From Photobacterium sp. CCB-ST2H9 (lineage in GTDB: Bacteria > Pseudomonadota > Gammaproteobacteria > Enterobacterales > Vibrionaceae), in contig NZ_CP100425.1 of the NCBI RefSeq assembly GCF_023151555.2, positions 3,519,076 through 3,583,075 of the forward strand: a stretch of DNA of 64,000 bases. Reading direction: 5' to 3'. Under the pieces are notes generated by a model that did no database searches, was not told the origin of the DNA, and saw only the letters and a program-made list of their open reading frames with translations. How positions within the stretch are numbered: position 1 is the first letter of the stretch; each line of letters starts with the position of its first letter. The translations under genes were made by a program, and so were the position numbers. This document shows positions 50,670-58,768 of the stretch, piece after piece.

Positions 50670-52570
50670 GCTGCTGCCTCCGCGTCACCTTTCTTCAGCA
50701 ACCCATGTTTTTTCAGGTAGACCAGCAGCAGCGAAATCGCGGCTGGCGTGACGCCGGAAATCCGGGAGGCCATGCCAATCGTCGCGGGTTTGGCTTCATT
50801 CAGCTTAGCAATGACCTCATTAGAAAGGCCTTTCACCAGACTGTAATCCAGATCAGCCGGCAGCTTGCTCTGCTCATGACGCAGCGATTTCTCCACCTCT
50901 TCTTTCTGGCGGTCGATATAGCCCTGGTATTTAACCTGAATTTCAACCTGCTCACTGGCCTGGGCATCCTCATGCGCCGGGCCAAACGGCGCCTGGGCCG
51001 TCAGCTGCTCATAGGTCACTTCCGGACGGCGCAGCAGATCTTCACCGCTGGCTTCGCGAACCAGCGGGGTTTTCAGAAATGCATTGACGGACGCCGCATG
51101 CTCAGAAGCCGGATGGATCCAGATCTCTTTCAGACGCTGACGTTCCTGCTCCATATGATTCATTTTTTCATTGAAGCGTGCCCAGCGTGCGTCATCGACC
51201 AGACCCAACTGACGACCGAGTTCGGTCAGACGGATATCGGCATTGTCTTCGCGCAGCAGCAGGCGGTACTCGGCACGGGAGGTAAACATGCGGTACGGTT
51301 CTTTGGTGCCCATGGTTGACAGGTCGTCGATCAGTACGCCCAGATAGGCCTGATCACGACGCGGGCTCCAGCCGTCTTTGTCCTGCGACTGCAGTGCGGC
51401 GTTCATCCCGGCCAGCAGCCCCTGTGCGGCCGCTTCTTCGTAGCCGGTTGTCCCGTTGATCTGACCGGCAAAGAACAGACCGTCAATAAATTTGGTTTCC
51501 AGCGTCGGTTTCAGATCACGCGGATCAAAGAAATCGTACTCAATGGCATAACCCGGACGGATGATGCTGGCATTTTCAAAGCCTTTCATCGAACGAACGA
51601 TTTGCATCTGCACGTCAAACGGCAGGCTGGTGGAAATCCCGTTCGGATACAGCTCATGGGTCGTCAGGCCTTCCGGTTCAATGAAGATCTGATGGCTGTT
51701 TTTATCGGCAAAGCGCATGACTTTGTCTTCGATCGACGGACAGTAACGCGGACCGATCCCCTCGATCACCCCGGAATACATCGGGCTGCGATCCAGGTTA
51801 TTGCGGATCACATCATGGGTCTGCTCATTGGTGTGCGTGATGAAACACGGGATCTGACGCGGATGATCCGTCTGTTTCCCCATGAAGGAAAACACCGGCG
51901 TCGGATTGTCACCATGCTGTGCCTGTAACTGGCTGAAATCCACTGTACGGGCGTCAATGCGCGGTGGTGTACCGGTTTTCAGACGATCAACTCGGAAAGG
52001 CAGGGCACGCAGACGCTCCGCCAGTGCGATCGACGGTGGATCCCCGGCGCGGCCGCCGCTGTAATTTTCCAGACCGATATGGATCTTGCCCCCCAGGAAA
52101 GTTCCCACGGTCAGGACCACGGCACGTGCGCGGAACTTGAGTCCCATTTCAGTCACAACGCCGACAGCCCGGTCGTTCTCAACAATCAGATCATTGACCG
52201 CCTGCTGGAACAGCATCAGGTTTGGCTGGTTTTCCAGCGCTTCACGCACAGCGGCTTTATAAAGCGCACGGTCAGCCTGGGCACGGGTGGCTCGGACTGC
52301 CGGGCCTTTTGATGAATTCAGGGTCCGGAACTGAATGCCGCCCTTATCTATCGCGCGGGCCATGATGCCACCCAGGGCGTCCACTTCTTTTACCAGGTGA
52401 CCTTTTCCGATCCCGCCAATCGCCGGGTTACAAGACATTTGTCCCAGCGTATCGATATTATGGGTCAACAGCAGGGTTTTCTGACCCATACGTGCTGCTG
52501 CCAGCGCGGCTTCCGTTCCGGCATGACCGCCACCTACCACGATGACATCAAAATTTTCCTGGTAAAACAT
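50666..52570 (-). CDS. mnmG: tRNA 5-carboxymethylaminomethyluridine synthase MnmG (GidA)
   Basis: A 634-aa FAD protein which, with MnmE (57262), modifies U34 of tRNAs reading codons ending A/G. FAD motif [19 protein letters not shown] at residues 11-29; [26 protein letters not shown] and [15 protein letters not shown] are conserved. The gene borders oriC; a TAGAAT (minus strand, 52627-52632) is a candidate -10. Confidence 0.98.
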   Translation of the reverse strand: MFYQENFDVIVVGGGHAGTEAALAAARMGQKTLLLTHNIDTLGQMSCNPAIGGIGKGHLVKEVDALGGIMARAIDKGGIQFRTLNSSKGPAVRATRAQADRALYKAAVREALENQPNLMLFQQAVNDLIVENDRAVGVVTEMGLKFRARAVVLTVGTFLGGKIHIGLENYSGGRAGDPPSIALAERLRALPFRVDRLKTGTPPRIDARTVDFSQLQAQHGDNPTPVFSFMGKQTDHPRQIPCFITHTNEQTHDVIRNNLDRSPMYSGVIEGIGPRYCPSIEDKVMRFADKNSHQIFIEPEGLTTHELYPNGISTSLPFDVQMQIVRSMKGFENASIIRPGYAIEYDFFDPRDLKPTLETKFIDGLFFAGQINGTTGYEEAAAQGLLAGMNAALQSQDKDGWSPRRDQAYLGVLIDDLSTMGTKEPYRMFTSRAEYRLLLREDNADIRLTELGRQLGLVDDARWARFNEKMNHMEQERQRLKEIWIHPASEHAASVNAFLKTPLVREASGEDLLRRPEVTYEQLTAQAPFGPAHEDAQASEQVEIQVKYQGYIDRQKEEVEKSLRHEQSKLPADLDYSLVKGLSNEVIAKLNEAKPATIGMASRISGVTPAAISLLLVYLKKHGLLKKGDAEAAA

Positions 52571-52756
52571 GAAACTACCTCAGGTGATCAATTAGCCAGT
52601 CAATTTGCTTGGAGCAAAGGGGGGATATTCTACCGCGTTTCAAGGCAAGAAAGAATCACTCTTGACGATCAAATGATCAGGGGATTTGATCCTAAATATA
52701 TATAAGATCTTTTAAAGAGATCTTTTATTGGATCTACTATTAGGATCGCCGGATCG

Positions 52757-52765
52757 TGTGGATAA
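52757..52765 (-). promoter_or_regulatory. DnaA box (R1-like)
   Basis: Minus strand TTATCCACA, the strongest DnaA-binding consensus, next to the AT-rich unwinding region. Confidence 0.9.
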
Positions 52766-52936
52766 GTGATTTTTGATCCTGATGATCATGGAGTTAGGAA
52801 GGATCATTACTTGTGAGGGAAGTGGGATCTTCGTTGGGAAACCCTGGGATCTAAATCGGCACTTATCAACAAGGGTATCGGCGTGATGATCTTGTTCATT
52901 GGATAACAAAGGGTTGATCACCGTTTAGATCTATAT

Positions 52937-52945
52937 TTATCCACA
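52937..52945 (+). promoter_or_regulatory. DnaA box (R4-like)
   Basis: Plus strand TTATCCACA at the mioC side of oriC, in opposite orientation to the R1-like box. Confidence 0.9.
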
Positions 52946-53001
52946 ACCGAATCGTGAAAAACTGGCGGTTATGGGAATAATTTCCGCCAGTCTGATGGGG
53001 A

Positions 53002-53442
53002 TTACAGGAGATTTTGCCAGCTGTTTAGCCAGATTTCAGCCGGGTCTTCCGGCACCGGATCCTGTGAAACATCGATTTCCAGCCGTTCGCCCAGGCGTTT
53101 GGCTCCCTGTCCGGCCAGTAGGTGGTCAAGATCTTTACCAGCCTGACAGAAAGTGTCATAGCTGCTGTCTCCGATCGCGACAAGACCATAACGCAGCGGG
53201 GTTAAGTCCGGTTGCTGGGTCTGGAGCTGGCTGACAAAAGGCTGGATGTTGTCCGGAAATTCACCGGCGCCGTGGGTGGAACAGATCAGCAGCCAGATCT
53301 GGTCCGGATCCAGCGCTGACAGATCGGCCTGATTGATAATCGTCGTGGTATGGCCGGCTTCGGAAAGCAGATCTGCCAGGTGATCGGCGACGTATTCCGC
53401 ACCTCCTAAGGTGCTGCCGGTGATCAGGGTAATTGCAGCCAT
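53002..53442 (-). CDS. mioC: MioC flavodoxin-like protein
   Basis: A 146-aa short-chain flavodoxin, FMN-binding electron carrier required for biotin synthase in vitro. Flavin phosphate loop [15 protein letters not shown] (residues 5-19); the later [12 protein letters not shown] and [12 protein letters not shown] are the other FMN loops. Transcribed toward oriC. AGAGGA lies before the ATG. Confidence 0.94.
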   Translation of the reverse strand: MAAITLITGSTLGGAEYVADHLADLLSEAGHTTTIINQADLSALDPDQIWLLICSTHGAGEFPDNIQPFVSQLQTQQPDLTPLRYGLVAIGDSSYDTFCQAGKDLDHLLAGQGAKRLGERLEIDVSQDPVPEDPAEIWLNSWQNLL

Positions 53443-53871
53443 CGTGTCCTCTTTGTGTAAATGTTATCTGAAATGTCCGGATTGTACCCGGAACACCCGG
53501 GAAGGAAACCCCTGTAATGCGCTTGCTCCGGCTGTGCGGGAGATCTCCTGGCAGGGATGGGGCGTGGTGTCAGAGGGATGGGGTCGGGGGCGATCCGGGC
53601 ATGACCTTGGACAGCGTACAGTCCAATATGATCTGGATAAAATAAAATCTTTTTAATTCAATGGATTATTTGATTTGCTCACAGGGGGTCCCAAGGATCT
53701 TCCCTGCTTTTACAGTTTCCGGCAGATCATGCTCGCGTGTCCGATCGACGTGATGTCCGTGTTTGCGGGGAATGGACTGTCTGATCCCGCAGACGGTGAT
53801 CCGGAGTGTTATATGAGGCCTGAATTGCATATCGTGTTGACAGGTGCCGGTCTGCGGCTTAAGTTGAATGC
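53443..53871. other. mioC-ileS2 intergenic control region
   Basis: 429 bp with no convincing gene. It contains a GC-rich part after mioC, a 6-bp inverted repeat TTGGAC/GTCCAA (53607-53626), an A+T-rich stretch (53636-53675) and the TTGACA promoter candidate at 53837. In most Vibrionaceae mioC and mnmE are adjacent, so this region and ileS2 appear to be an insertion. Confidence 0.6.
53837..53865 (+). promoter_or_regulatory. Candidate promoter of the ileS2 leader
   Basis: A perfect TTGACA (53837-53842) is followed after 17 bp by TAAGTT (53860-53865), a poor -10 (three of six matches). If used, the transcript would start at about 53872, i.e. at or next to the leader peptide ATG. Confidence 0.45.
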
Positions 53872-53919
53872 ATGAAGACCTTATTGAACCCACAGCGAAT
53901 TATTATCATCATTCCTTAG
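53872..53919 (+). CDS. Isoleucine-rich leader peptide of ileS2
   Basis: ATG to TAG encodes MKTLLNPQRIIIIIP (15 aa). Codons 10-14 are ATT ATT ATC ATC ATT: five isoleucines in a row, all read by tRNA-Ile(GAU). An in-frame TAA at 53860-53862 closes the frame upstream, so the ATG at 53872 is the natural start. There is no good Shine-Dalgarno sequence. The peptide overlaps strand 1 (53886-53893) of the following attenuator, and the stop codon lies 5 nt before strand 2, the classical arrangement of amino-acid operon leaders. The peptide itself is probably without function. Confidence 0.88.
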   Translation: MKTLLNPQRIIIIIP

Positions 53920-53978
53920 GAGTGGTGGGTTCGCTTGTGCTTGAATAACGTCAAACCCGCCCTGGAGGCGGGTTTTTT
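53886..53978 (+). promoter_or_regulatory. Ribosome-mediated attenuator of ileS2
   Basis: Strand 1 GAACCCAC (53886-53893) pairs perfectly with GTGGGTTC (53925-53932). Strand 2 GGTGGGTT (53924-53931) can instead pair with strand 3 AACCCGCC (53954-53961), with one G-U. Strand 3 AAACCCGCC (53953-53961) pairs with strand 4 GGCGGGTTT (53967-53975), giving a terminator with a T run. A ribosome stalled at the Ile codons (53899-53913) covers strand 1 and frees strand 2 for the 2:3 antiterminator. One that reaches the stop covers strand 2, so 3:4 forms and transcription ends. Confidence 0.88.
53953..53978 (+). terminator. Intrinsic terminator in the ileS2 leader (3:4 hairpin)
   Basis: AAACCCGCC-CTGGA-GGCGGGTTT is a 9-bp perfect stem with a 5-nt loop; TTTTTT runs from 53973 to 53978. 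It ends 39 bp before the ileS2 start codon, so it must be overcome for ileS2 to be expressed. Confidence 0.93.
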
Positions 53979-54017
53979 GATCACTGCTTCCCGGGCCCCA
54001 GTCGCAGAGAGGCAGCC

Positions 54018-57000
54018 ATGAGTTCAAAAGAAACCCCGTCCCAGACCGATCAGTTATCTGACGCGTCTGCATCATCCGTTTTTTCCTTTGTCGAGGCCGA
54101 ACATGCCGTGCTCGGATTCTGGCAGGACCGGCAGATCTTCCGGCAGTCGCTGGCACAGTCGGCCCACCAGCCGGAATACGTGTTTTACGACGGCCCTCCG
54201 TTTGCAACCGGCCTGCCGCACCACGGCCATCTGGTGGCTTCGACGATCAAAGATGTCATTCCGCGTTATTTCACGATGAAAGGTCATTTTGTGCAGCGCC
54301 GTTTCGGCTGGGACTGCCATGGCTTGCCGATCGAGCATGAGATCGATAAAACGCTGGGAATGTCAGCCAAGGAAGCGGTTGAGCAGCTGGGGATTGCCCG
54401 TTACAACGATGAGTGCCGCGGTATTGTGCAGCGTTATACCCGGGAATGGGAGAAGACCATTTCACGCTTGGGGCGCTGGGTTGATTTTGACAACGACTAC
54501 CGCACCATGGAGCCCTGGTATATGGAGTCGGTGTGGTGGGTGTTCCGGCAGTTGTGGGACAAGGGACTGGTTTATCAGGGTGAGAAAGTGGTTGCTTACT
54601 CAACTGAGCTGGAGACCGTCCTGTCGAACTTTGAGGCAACCTCCAACTACAAAGACGTTCAGGATCCGGCCATCACCGTGCTTTTCAAATTAGCGGATGA
54701 GGACGGGTATCTGGCTGCGTGGACCACGACCCCCTGGACGCTGCCGGCGAATCTGGCCTTGTGTGTCGGCCCGGATATCTCCTATGTCAAAGTGCATGAT
54801 GACGTGCTCGGGGGCGATGTGTGGCTGGCAGAATCCCGGTTGGCGGCCGTCTGTAAAGGACGGGATGTGGCGGTACTGGAAACCCGGTCCGGGGCTGAAC
54901 TGGCAGGGAAGCGTTACCGGCCGGTCTTTGACTGTTTTGCCGGACATGCGGCTGACGGCGCGTTCCGGGTGCTGGCGGATGACTTTGTCTCGACGGACAA
55001 CGGGACCGGGATTGTGCATATGGCGCCGGCCTTCGGGGAAGATGATCAGCGGGTTGCCAGAGCCCATGGCATTCAGGGGGCGCCCTGTCCGCTGGACGGC
55101 CGCGGACGCTTTACCGCTGAAGTACCGGACTATCAGGGGATGTACGTCAAAGACGCTGATAAGGCGATCATTCAGGCTCTCAAAGCGCAGGGGCTGCTGT
55201 ACCGGCAGGAGACCCTTTTGCACAGCTACCCCTTCTGTCCGCGCTCGGATACCCCGATCATCTACCGCACTGTACCGTCCTGGTATATCCGGGTCGAATC
55301 AATGCGTGACGCACTGGTGGCGAATAACCGGCAGGTGAACTGGGTGCCGGATCATCTGCAGGAAGGGCGGATGGGCAAATGGCTGGCAGGCGCCAAAGAC
55401 TGGGCTGTGTCCCGCAACCGCTACTGGGGTACCCCGCTGCCGATCTGGATCAACGACACCACCGGCAGCCAGCTGTGCCTCGGCTCGCGTGAGGAGCTGG
55501 CCCGTTATACCGGGGTGACGGTCGAGGATCTGCACCGCGACCATGTGGACGACCTGACTTTTACCCTGCCGGGCGAAGCCGGAGTCTACCGCCGCATCGC
55601 GGAAGTGTTTGACTGCTGGTTTGAGTCCGGCGCCATGCCTTATGCCCAGGTGCATTATCCGTTTGAGAACAAAGATCAGTTTGAAAAGAATTTTCCTGCG
55701 GCGTTTATTGCCGAAGGGGTGGATCAGACCCGGGGCTGGTTCTATACCCTGCAGGTTCTGAGTCAGTGCCTGTTCGGCCAGGCGGCGTTTCGGAATGTCA
55801 TCGTCAACGGCATCGTGATGGCTGAAGACGGGAAGAAAATGTCCAAGCGTCTGAAGAACTATACCGCGCCGGATGTGCTGATGGAGCAGTACGGCGCTGA
55901 CGCCCTGCGGCTGTATCTGATCAATTCCGGACTGGTCAAGGCTGAAGAACAGCGCTTTGCCGACAGTGGAGTGCAGGAAATGGTCCGCCGGGTCCTGCTG
56001 CCCTGGTACAACGGCTACAAGTTCTTTGCGACCTATGCGGCACTGGATCAGTGGCAGTTTTCACCGGCGCAGATGCCAAGCGATAATATCCTGGATCAGT
56101 GGATCCTGTCCCGCCTTCAGACCCTGACCCGGCGGGTGAACGATGAGATGCAGCAGTACCGGCTTTATCAGGTGGTTCCGGCGCTGTTTGATTTTATTGA
56201 GCAGCTGACCAACTGGTATATCCGTCTGAACCGGGCCCGCTTCTGGCAGGATGGGATGAGCGGGGATAAATCCCGGGCTTTCCAGACCCTGTTCCATTGC
56301 CTGGAGACCTTCGGCACCCTGATGGCGCCGTTTGCGCCTTTCCTGTCAGAACATCTCTATCAGGGACTGCTGGCATTCCGTCAGCCCGGGAGCGTGCCGG
56401 AATCGGTACATCTGTGTCCGTACCCTGAAGCACAGCCTGCGATGCAGCAACCGGCGCTGGAAGCTTCGGTCGAGCGCTTCCAGCATCTGGTGACGATGGG
56501 GCGGCAGAAGCGGAACGATCTGAAAATCAAAATCAAGACGCCGCTCAGCCGGATCACCGTGCTTCATCGCGATCCGGCCGTGCTGGCGGATGTGGCCCGG
56601 TTGTCAGACTATATCCGGGCTGAGCTGAATGTGAAAACGGTTCACTTCAGCGAGCAAGAGGCGGATTACATCGATTTTTATGCCAAACCGAACTTTGCCC
56701 TGCTGGGCCGTAAGCTGGGCACGCAGATGAAGCACTACACCGGGTTGATCCATACCCTGACCGAGGCGCAATTGACGACATTGCAGGAGTCGGGAGAGCT
56801 GGAGCTGGACGGACAGGTCTTCAGTGATGAAGAGATTGTCCTCTACCGTCAGGCGAAAGAAGGGACCCATGCCGTGTCGAACCGGTTTATTTCACTGGAT
56901 GTGGATCCTCAATTGTCTGATGCACTGATCGGGGAAGGAGCGGTCCGGGAGGTGATCAGCCGGATCCAGAAGCTGCGCAAAGACAGCGGCTTCCGGGTCA

Positions 57001-57194
57001 GCGACCGGATCCGGATTGAGCTGCAGGCGCCGGCGGCGCTGGCGGGCTGGGTCACACAGCATCAGGAATATCTGATGCAGGAAACGCTGGCCCGGGAGCT
57101 GGTCGTTGCCCCTGAGACGGATGGTATGTGCAGTGAAGCCGAGGTCTTCCGGACCGATCACGGTGACATTGCTGTCTCGGTTTCCGTGTTGTAA
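54018..57194 (+). CDS. ileS2: Isoleucyl-tRNA synthetase, type 2 (IleRS2, eukaryote-like)
   Basis: A 1058-aa class I synthetase charging tRNA-Ile, longer than the usual bacterial IleRS1 (938 aa in E. coli). The HIGH-type motif is HHGH (68-71) in a block ending RRFGWDCHGLPIEHEIDKTLG, the wording of cytosolic eukaryotic and mupirocin-resistant bacterial IleRS2. CP1 editing motifs are WTTTPW (235-240) and GTGIVHMAPAFGEDD (329-343); KMSKR is at 607-611. The C-terminal CxxC zinc finger of IleRS1 is absent. AGAGG precedes the ATG. Regulation is by the leader upstream. Most likely a second, drug-tolerant enzyme; the housekeeping ileS should be elsewhere. Confidence 0.93.
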   Translation: MSSKETPSQTDQLSDASASSVFSFVEAEHAVLGFWQDRQIFRQSLAQSAHQPEYVFYDGPPFATGLPHHGHLVASTIKDVIPRYFTMKGHFVQRRFGWDCHGLPIEHEIDKTLGMSAKEAVEQLGIARYNDECRGIVQRYTREWEKTISRLGRWVDFDNDYRTMEPWYMESVWWVFRQLWDKGLVYQGEKVVAYSTELETVLSNFEATSNYKDVQDPAITVLFKLADEDGYLAAWTTTPWTLPANLALCVGPDISYVKVHDDVLGGDVWLAESRLAAVCKGRDVAVLETRSGAELAGKRYRPVFDCFAGHAADGAFRVLADDFVSTDNGTGIVHMAPAFGEDDQRVARAHGIQGAPCPLDGRGRFTAEVPDYQGMYVKDADKAIIQALKAQGLLYRQETLLHSYPFCPRSDTPIIYRTVPSWYIRVESMRDALVANNRQVNWVPDHLQEGRMGKWLAGAKDWAVSRNRYWGTPLPIWINDTTGSQLCLGSREELARYTGVTVEDLHRDHVDDLTFTLPGEAGVYRRIAEVFDCWFESGAMPYAQVHYPFENKDQFEKNFPAAFIAEGVDQTRGWFYTLQVLSQCLFGQAAFRNVIVNGIVMAEDGKKMSKRLKNYTAPDVLMEQYGADALRLYLINSGLVKAEEQRFADSGVQEMVRRVLLPWYNGYKFFATYAALDQWQFSPAQMPSDNILDQWILSRLQTLTRRVNDEMQQYRLYQVVPALFDFIEQLTNWYIRLNRARFWQDGMSGDKSRAFQTLFHCLETFGTLMAPFAPFLSEHLYQGLLAFRQPGSVPESVHLCPYPEAQPAMQQPALEASVERFQHLVTMGRQKRNDLKIKIKTPLSRITVLHRDPAVLADVARLSDYIRAELNVKTVHFSEQEADYIDFYAKPNFALLGRKLGTQMKHYTGLIHTLTEAQLTTLQESGELELDGQVFSDEEIVLYRQAKEGTHAVSNRFISLDVDPQLSDALIGEGAVREVISRIQKLRKDSGFRVSDRIRIELQAPAALAGWVTQHQEYLMQETLARELVVAPETDGMCSEAEVFRTDHGDIAVSVSVL

Positions 57195-57205
57195 AGCGGA
57201 AAAGT

Positions 57206-57234
57206 CAAAGCCCCGCCGGAATGGCGGGGCTTTG
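57206..57234. terminator. Bidirectional terminator between ileS2 and mnmE
   Basis: CAAAGCCCCGCC-GGAAT-GGCGGGGCTTTG, a 12-bp perfect stem between two converging genes. Confidence 0.88.
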
Positions 57235-57261
57235 TGATCAGTTGCCGGTATCGGTGCAGAG

Positions 57262-58629
57262 TTACTTCCCGATACAGAACGACGTAAAGATGCGTCCCAG
57301 CAGATCGTCCGAGGTGAATTCCCCGGTGATTTCGCTCAGGTGCTGCTGGGCCAGACGCAGCTCTTCGGCCAGGATTTCACCGGCCATGTAGCCTTCCAGC
57401 TGCGCCTTGCCTGTGTCGAGGTGTGTGGCTGCACGCTCCAGCGCATCCAGATGGCGGCGGCGGGCCATGAACCCGCCTTCTGTGGTGCCGGAAAAACCCA
57501 TACAGGACTTGAGGTGGTCGCGCAGGGCATCGACGCCGTCACCGGTTCGCGCCGACAGGCGGATCAGGGTTGGCTGGCTGATATGGCAGATCCCGGTCGT
57601 TTCTCCGGTCAGCTCCGCTTTGTTCCGGATGACGGTCAGTCCCATCCCGTCCGGCAGGCGTTCGATAAAGTCCGGCCAGATGTCTGCCGGATCGGTGGCG
57701 TCTGTGGTGGTGGCATCAACCATGAAGAGCACGCGGTCAGCCTGACGGATTTCATCCCAGGCACGCTCGATACCAATCCGTTCCACTTCGTCACTGGCAT
57801 CGCGCAGACCGGCGGTATCAATGATATGCAGCGGCATGCCATCAATATGGATATGTTCACGCAGCACGTCGCGGGTGGTCCCGGCAATGTCGGTCACGAT
57901 GGCACTGTCTTTGCCAGACAGGGCATTGAGCAGGCTGGATTTACCGGCATTCGGACGACCGGCAATCACCACTTTCATGCCTTCACGCATGATGGCGCCC
58001 TGATTGGCCTCGCGGCGTACGGCATTGAGCTGTGCAATCACGGTATCCAGATCGGTGCTGACCTTACCGTCACTGAGAAAGTCGATTTCTTCTTCCGGAA
58101 AATCAATCGCGGCCTCAACGTAGATACGCAGGTGAATCAGAGCTTCCACCAAGGCGTTGACCCGGTTGGAGAAGGCGCCCTGCAGCGACTGGAAGGCACT
58201 CTTGGCCGCTTCCTCACTGCTGGCATCAATCAGATCGGCAATGGCTTCGGCCTGGGCCAGATCCAGTTTGTCATTCATGAAGGCACGCTCGGAGAATTCG
58301 CCCGGGCGGGCCGGGCGCACGCCCTCGATTTGCAGGATGCGTTTGATCAGCATGTCCATCAGAACCGGACCGCCATGACCCTGCAGTTCCAGAACGTCTT
58401 CGCCGGTGAAGGAGTTCGGGTTCGGGAAGAACAGGGCAATCCCTTGATCGAGTGCCGTGCCGTCTTCTGCCCGGAATGGCAGGTATTCTGCGTAGCGTGG
58501 TTTGAGCGTGCGTCCGGTGACGGCTTCGGCCACCTGGCCGGCCAGCGGACCGGAAACGCGGATAATGCCGACTCCGCCACGACCGGGAGGTGTGGCCTGA
58601 GCAACAATAGTGTCCGTAGTCTGTGTCAT
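57262..58629 (-). CDS. mnmE: tRNA modification GTPase MnmE (TrmE)
   Basis: A 455-aa GTPase partner of MnmG in wobble-uridine modification. It has an N-terminal THF-binding domain and the G domain motifs GRPNAGKSS (G1), DIAGTTRD (G2), DTAGL (G3) and NKAEL (G4). It ends in the obligatory C-terminal CIGK. The start at 58629 ([27 protein letters not shown]) matches the family; an extra 11 codons are open upstream. Confidence 0.97.
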   Translation of the reverse strand: MTQTTDTIVAQATPPGRGGVGIIRVSGPLAGQVAEAVTGRTLKPRYAEYLPFRAEDGTALDQGIALFFPNPNSFTGEDVLELQGHGGPVLMDMLIKRILQIEGVRPARPGEFSERAFMNDKLDLAQAEAIADLIDASSEEAAKSAFQSLQGAFSNRVNALVEALIHLRIYVEAAIDFPEEEIDFLSDGKVSTDLDTVIAQLNAVRREANQGAIMREGMKVVIAGRPNAGKSSLLNALSGKDSAIVTDIAGTTRDVLREHIHIDGMPLHIIDTAGLRDASDEVERIGIERAWDEIRQADRVLFMVDATTTDATDPADIWPDFIERLPDGMGLTVIRNKAELTGETTGICHISQPTLIRLSARTGDGVDALRDHLKSCMGFSGTTEGGFMARRRHLDALERAATHLDTGKAQLEGYMAGEILAEELRLAQQHLSEITGEFTSDDLLGRIFTSFCIGK

Positions 58630-58716
58630 CATGATTGCTTCGTAATTTGGCGTGGGCGCCATTGTAATCAGTGTTTACAGGATAGCCAACTCCGGGAGCC
58701 GGCGATGGCGCAGGAA

Positions 58717-58745
58717 ACAAAAAGGCGGCCATTTCCGGCCGCCTT
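58717..58745 (-). terminator. Terminator after yidC
   Basis: AAGGCGGCC-ATTTCC-GGCCGCCTT; on the minus strand it is followed by TTTTTGTTT. It separates the rpmH-rnpA-yidD-yidC operon from mnmE. Confidence 0.9.
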
Positions 58746-58768
58746 GTCATCTTCTTGTGAGATCAGGC

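Larger units (their letters stand above)
52660..52950. other. oriC: oriC, chromosome 1 replication origin
   Basis: Between mnmG and mioC, as in other gammaproteobacteria. The left part (52660-52740) is A+T-rich with GATCTTTTATT-type 13-mers. TATTAGGATCG, then the R1-like DnaA box, follows as in E. coli. About 16 GATC sites (Dam/SeqA) occur in ~290 bp. DnaA boxes: TTATCCACA at 52757-52765 (minus), TTATCAACA at 52863-52871 (plus), TTATCCAAT at 52898-52906 (minus), TTATCCACA at 52937-52945 (plus). Confidence 0.95.

Noticed and set aside
53872..54017. T-box riboswitch as the control element of ileS2
   Set aside because: No T-box sequence (AGGGUGGNACCGCG) or specifier-loop architecture is visible, and T-boxes are rare in gammaproteobacteria. 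The short ORF with Ile run plus competing hairpins explains the region better.
54018..57194. Hyper-resistance form of IleRS2 with swapped GxHH motif
   Set aside because: The signature reads HHGH at residues 68-71, i.e. the normal HxGH pattern.
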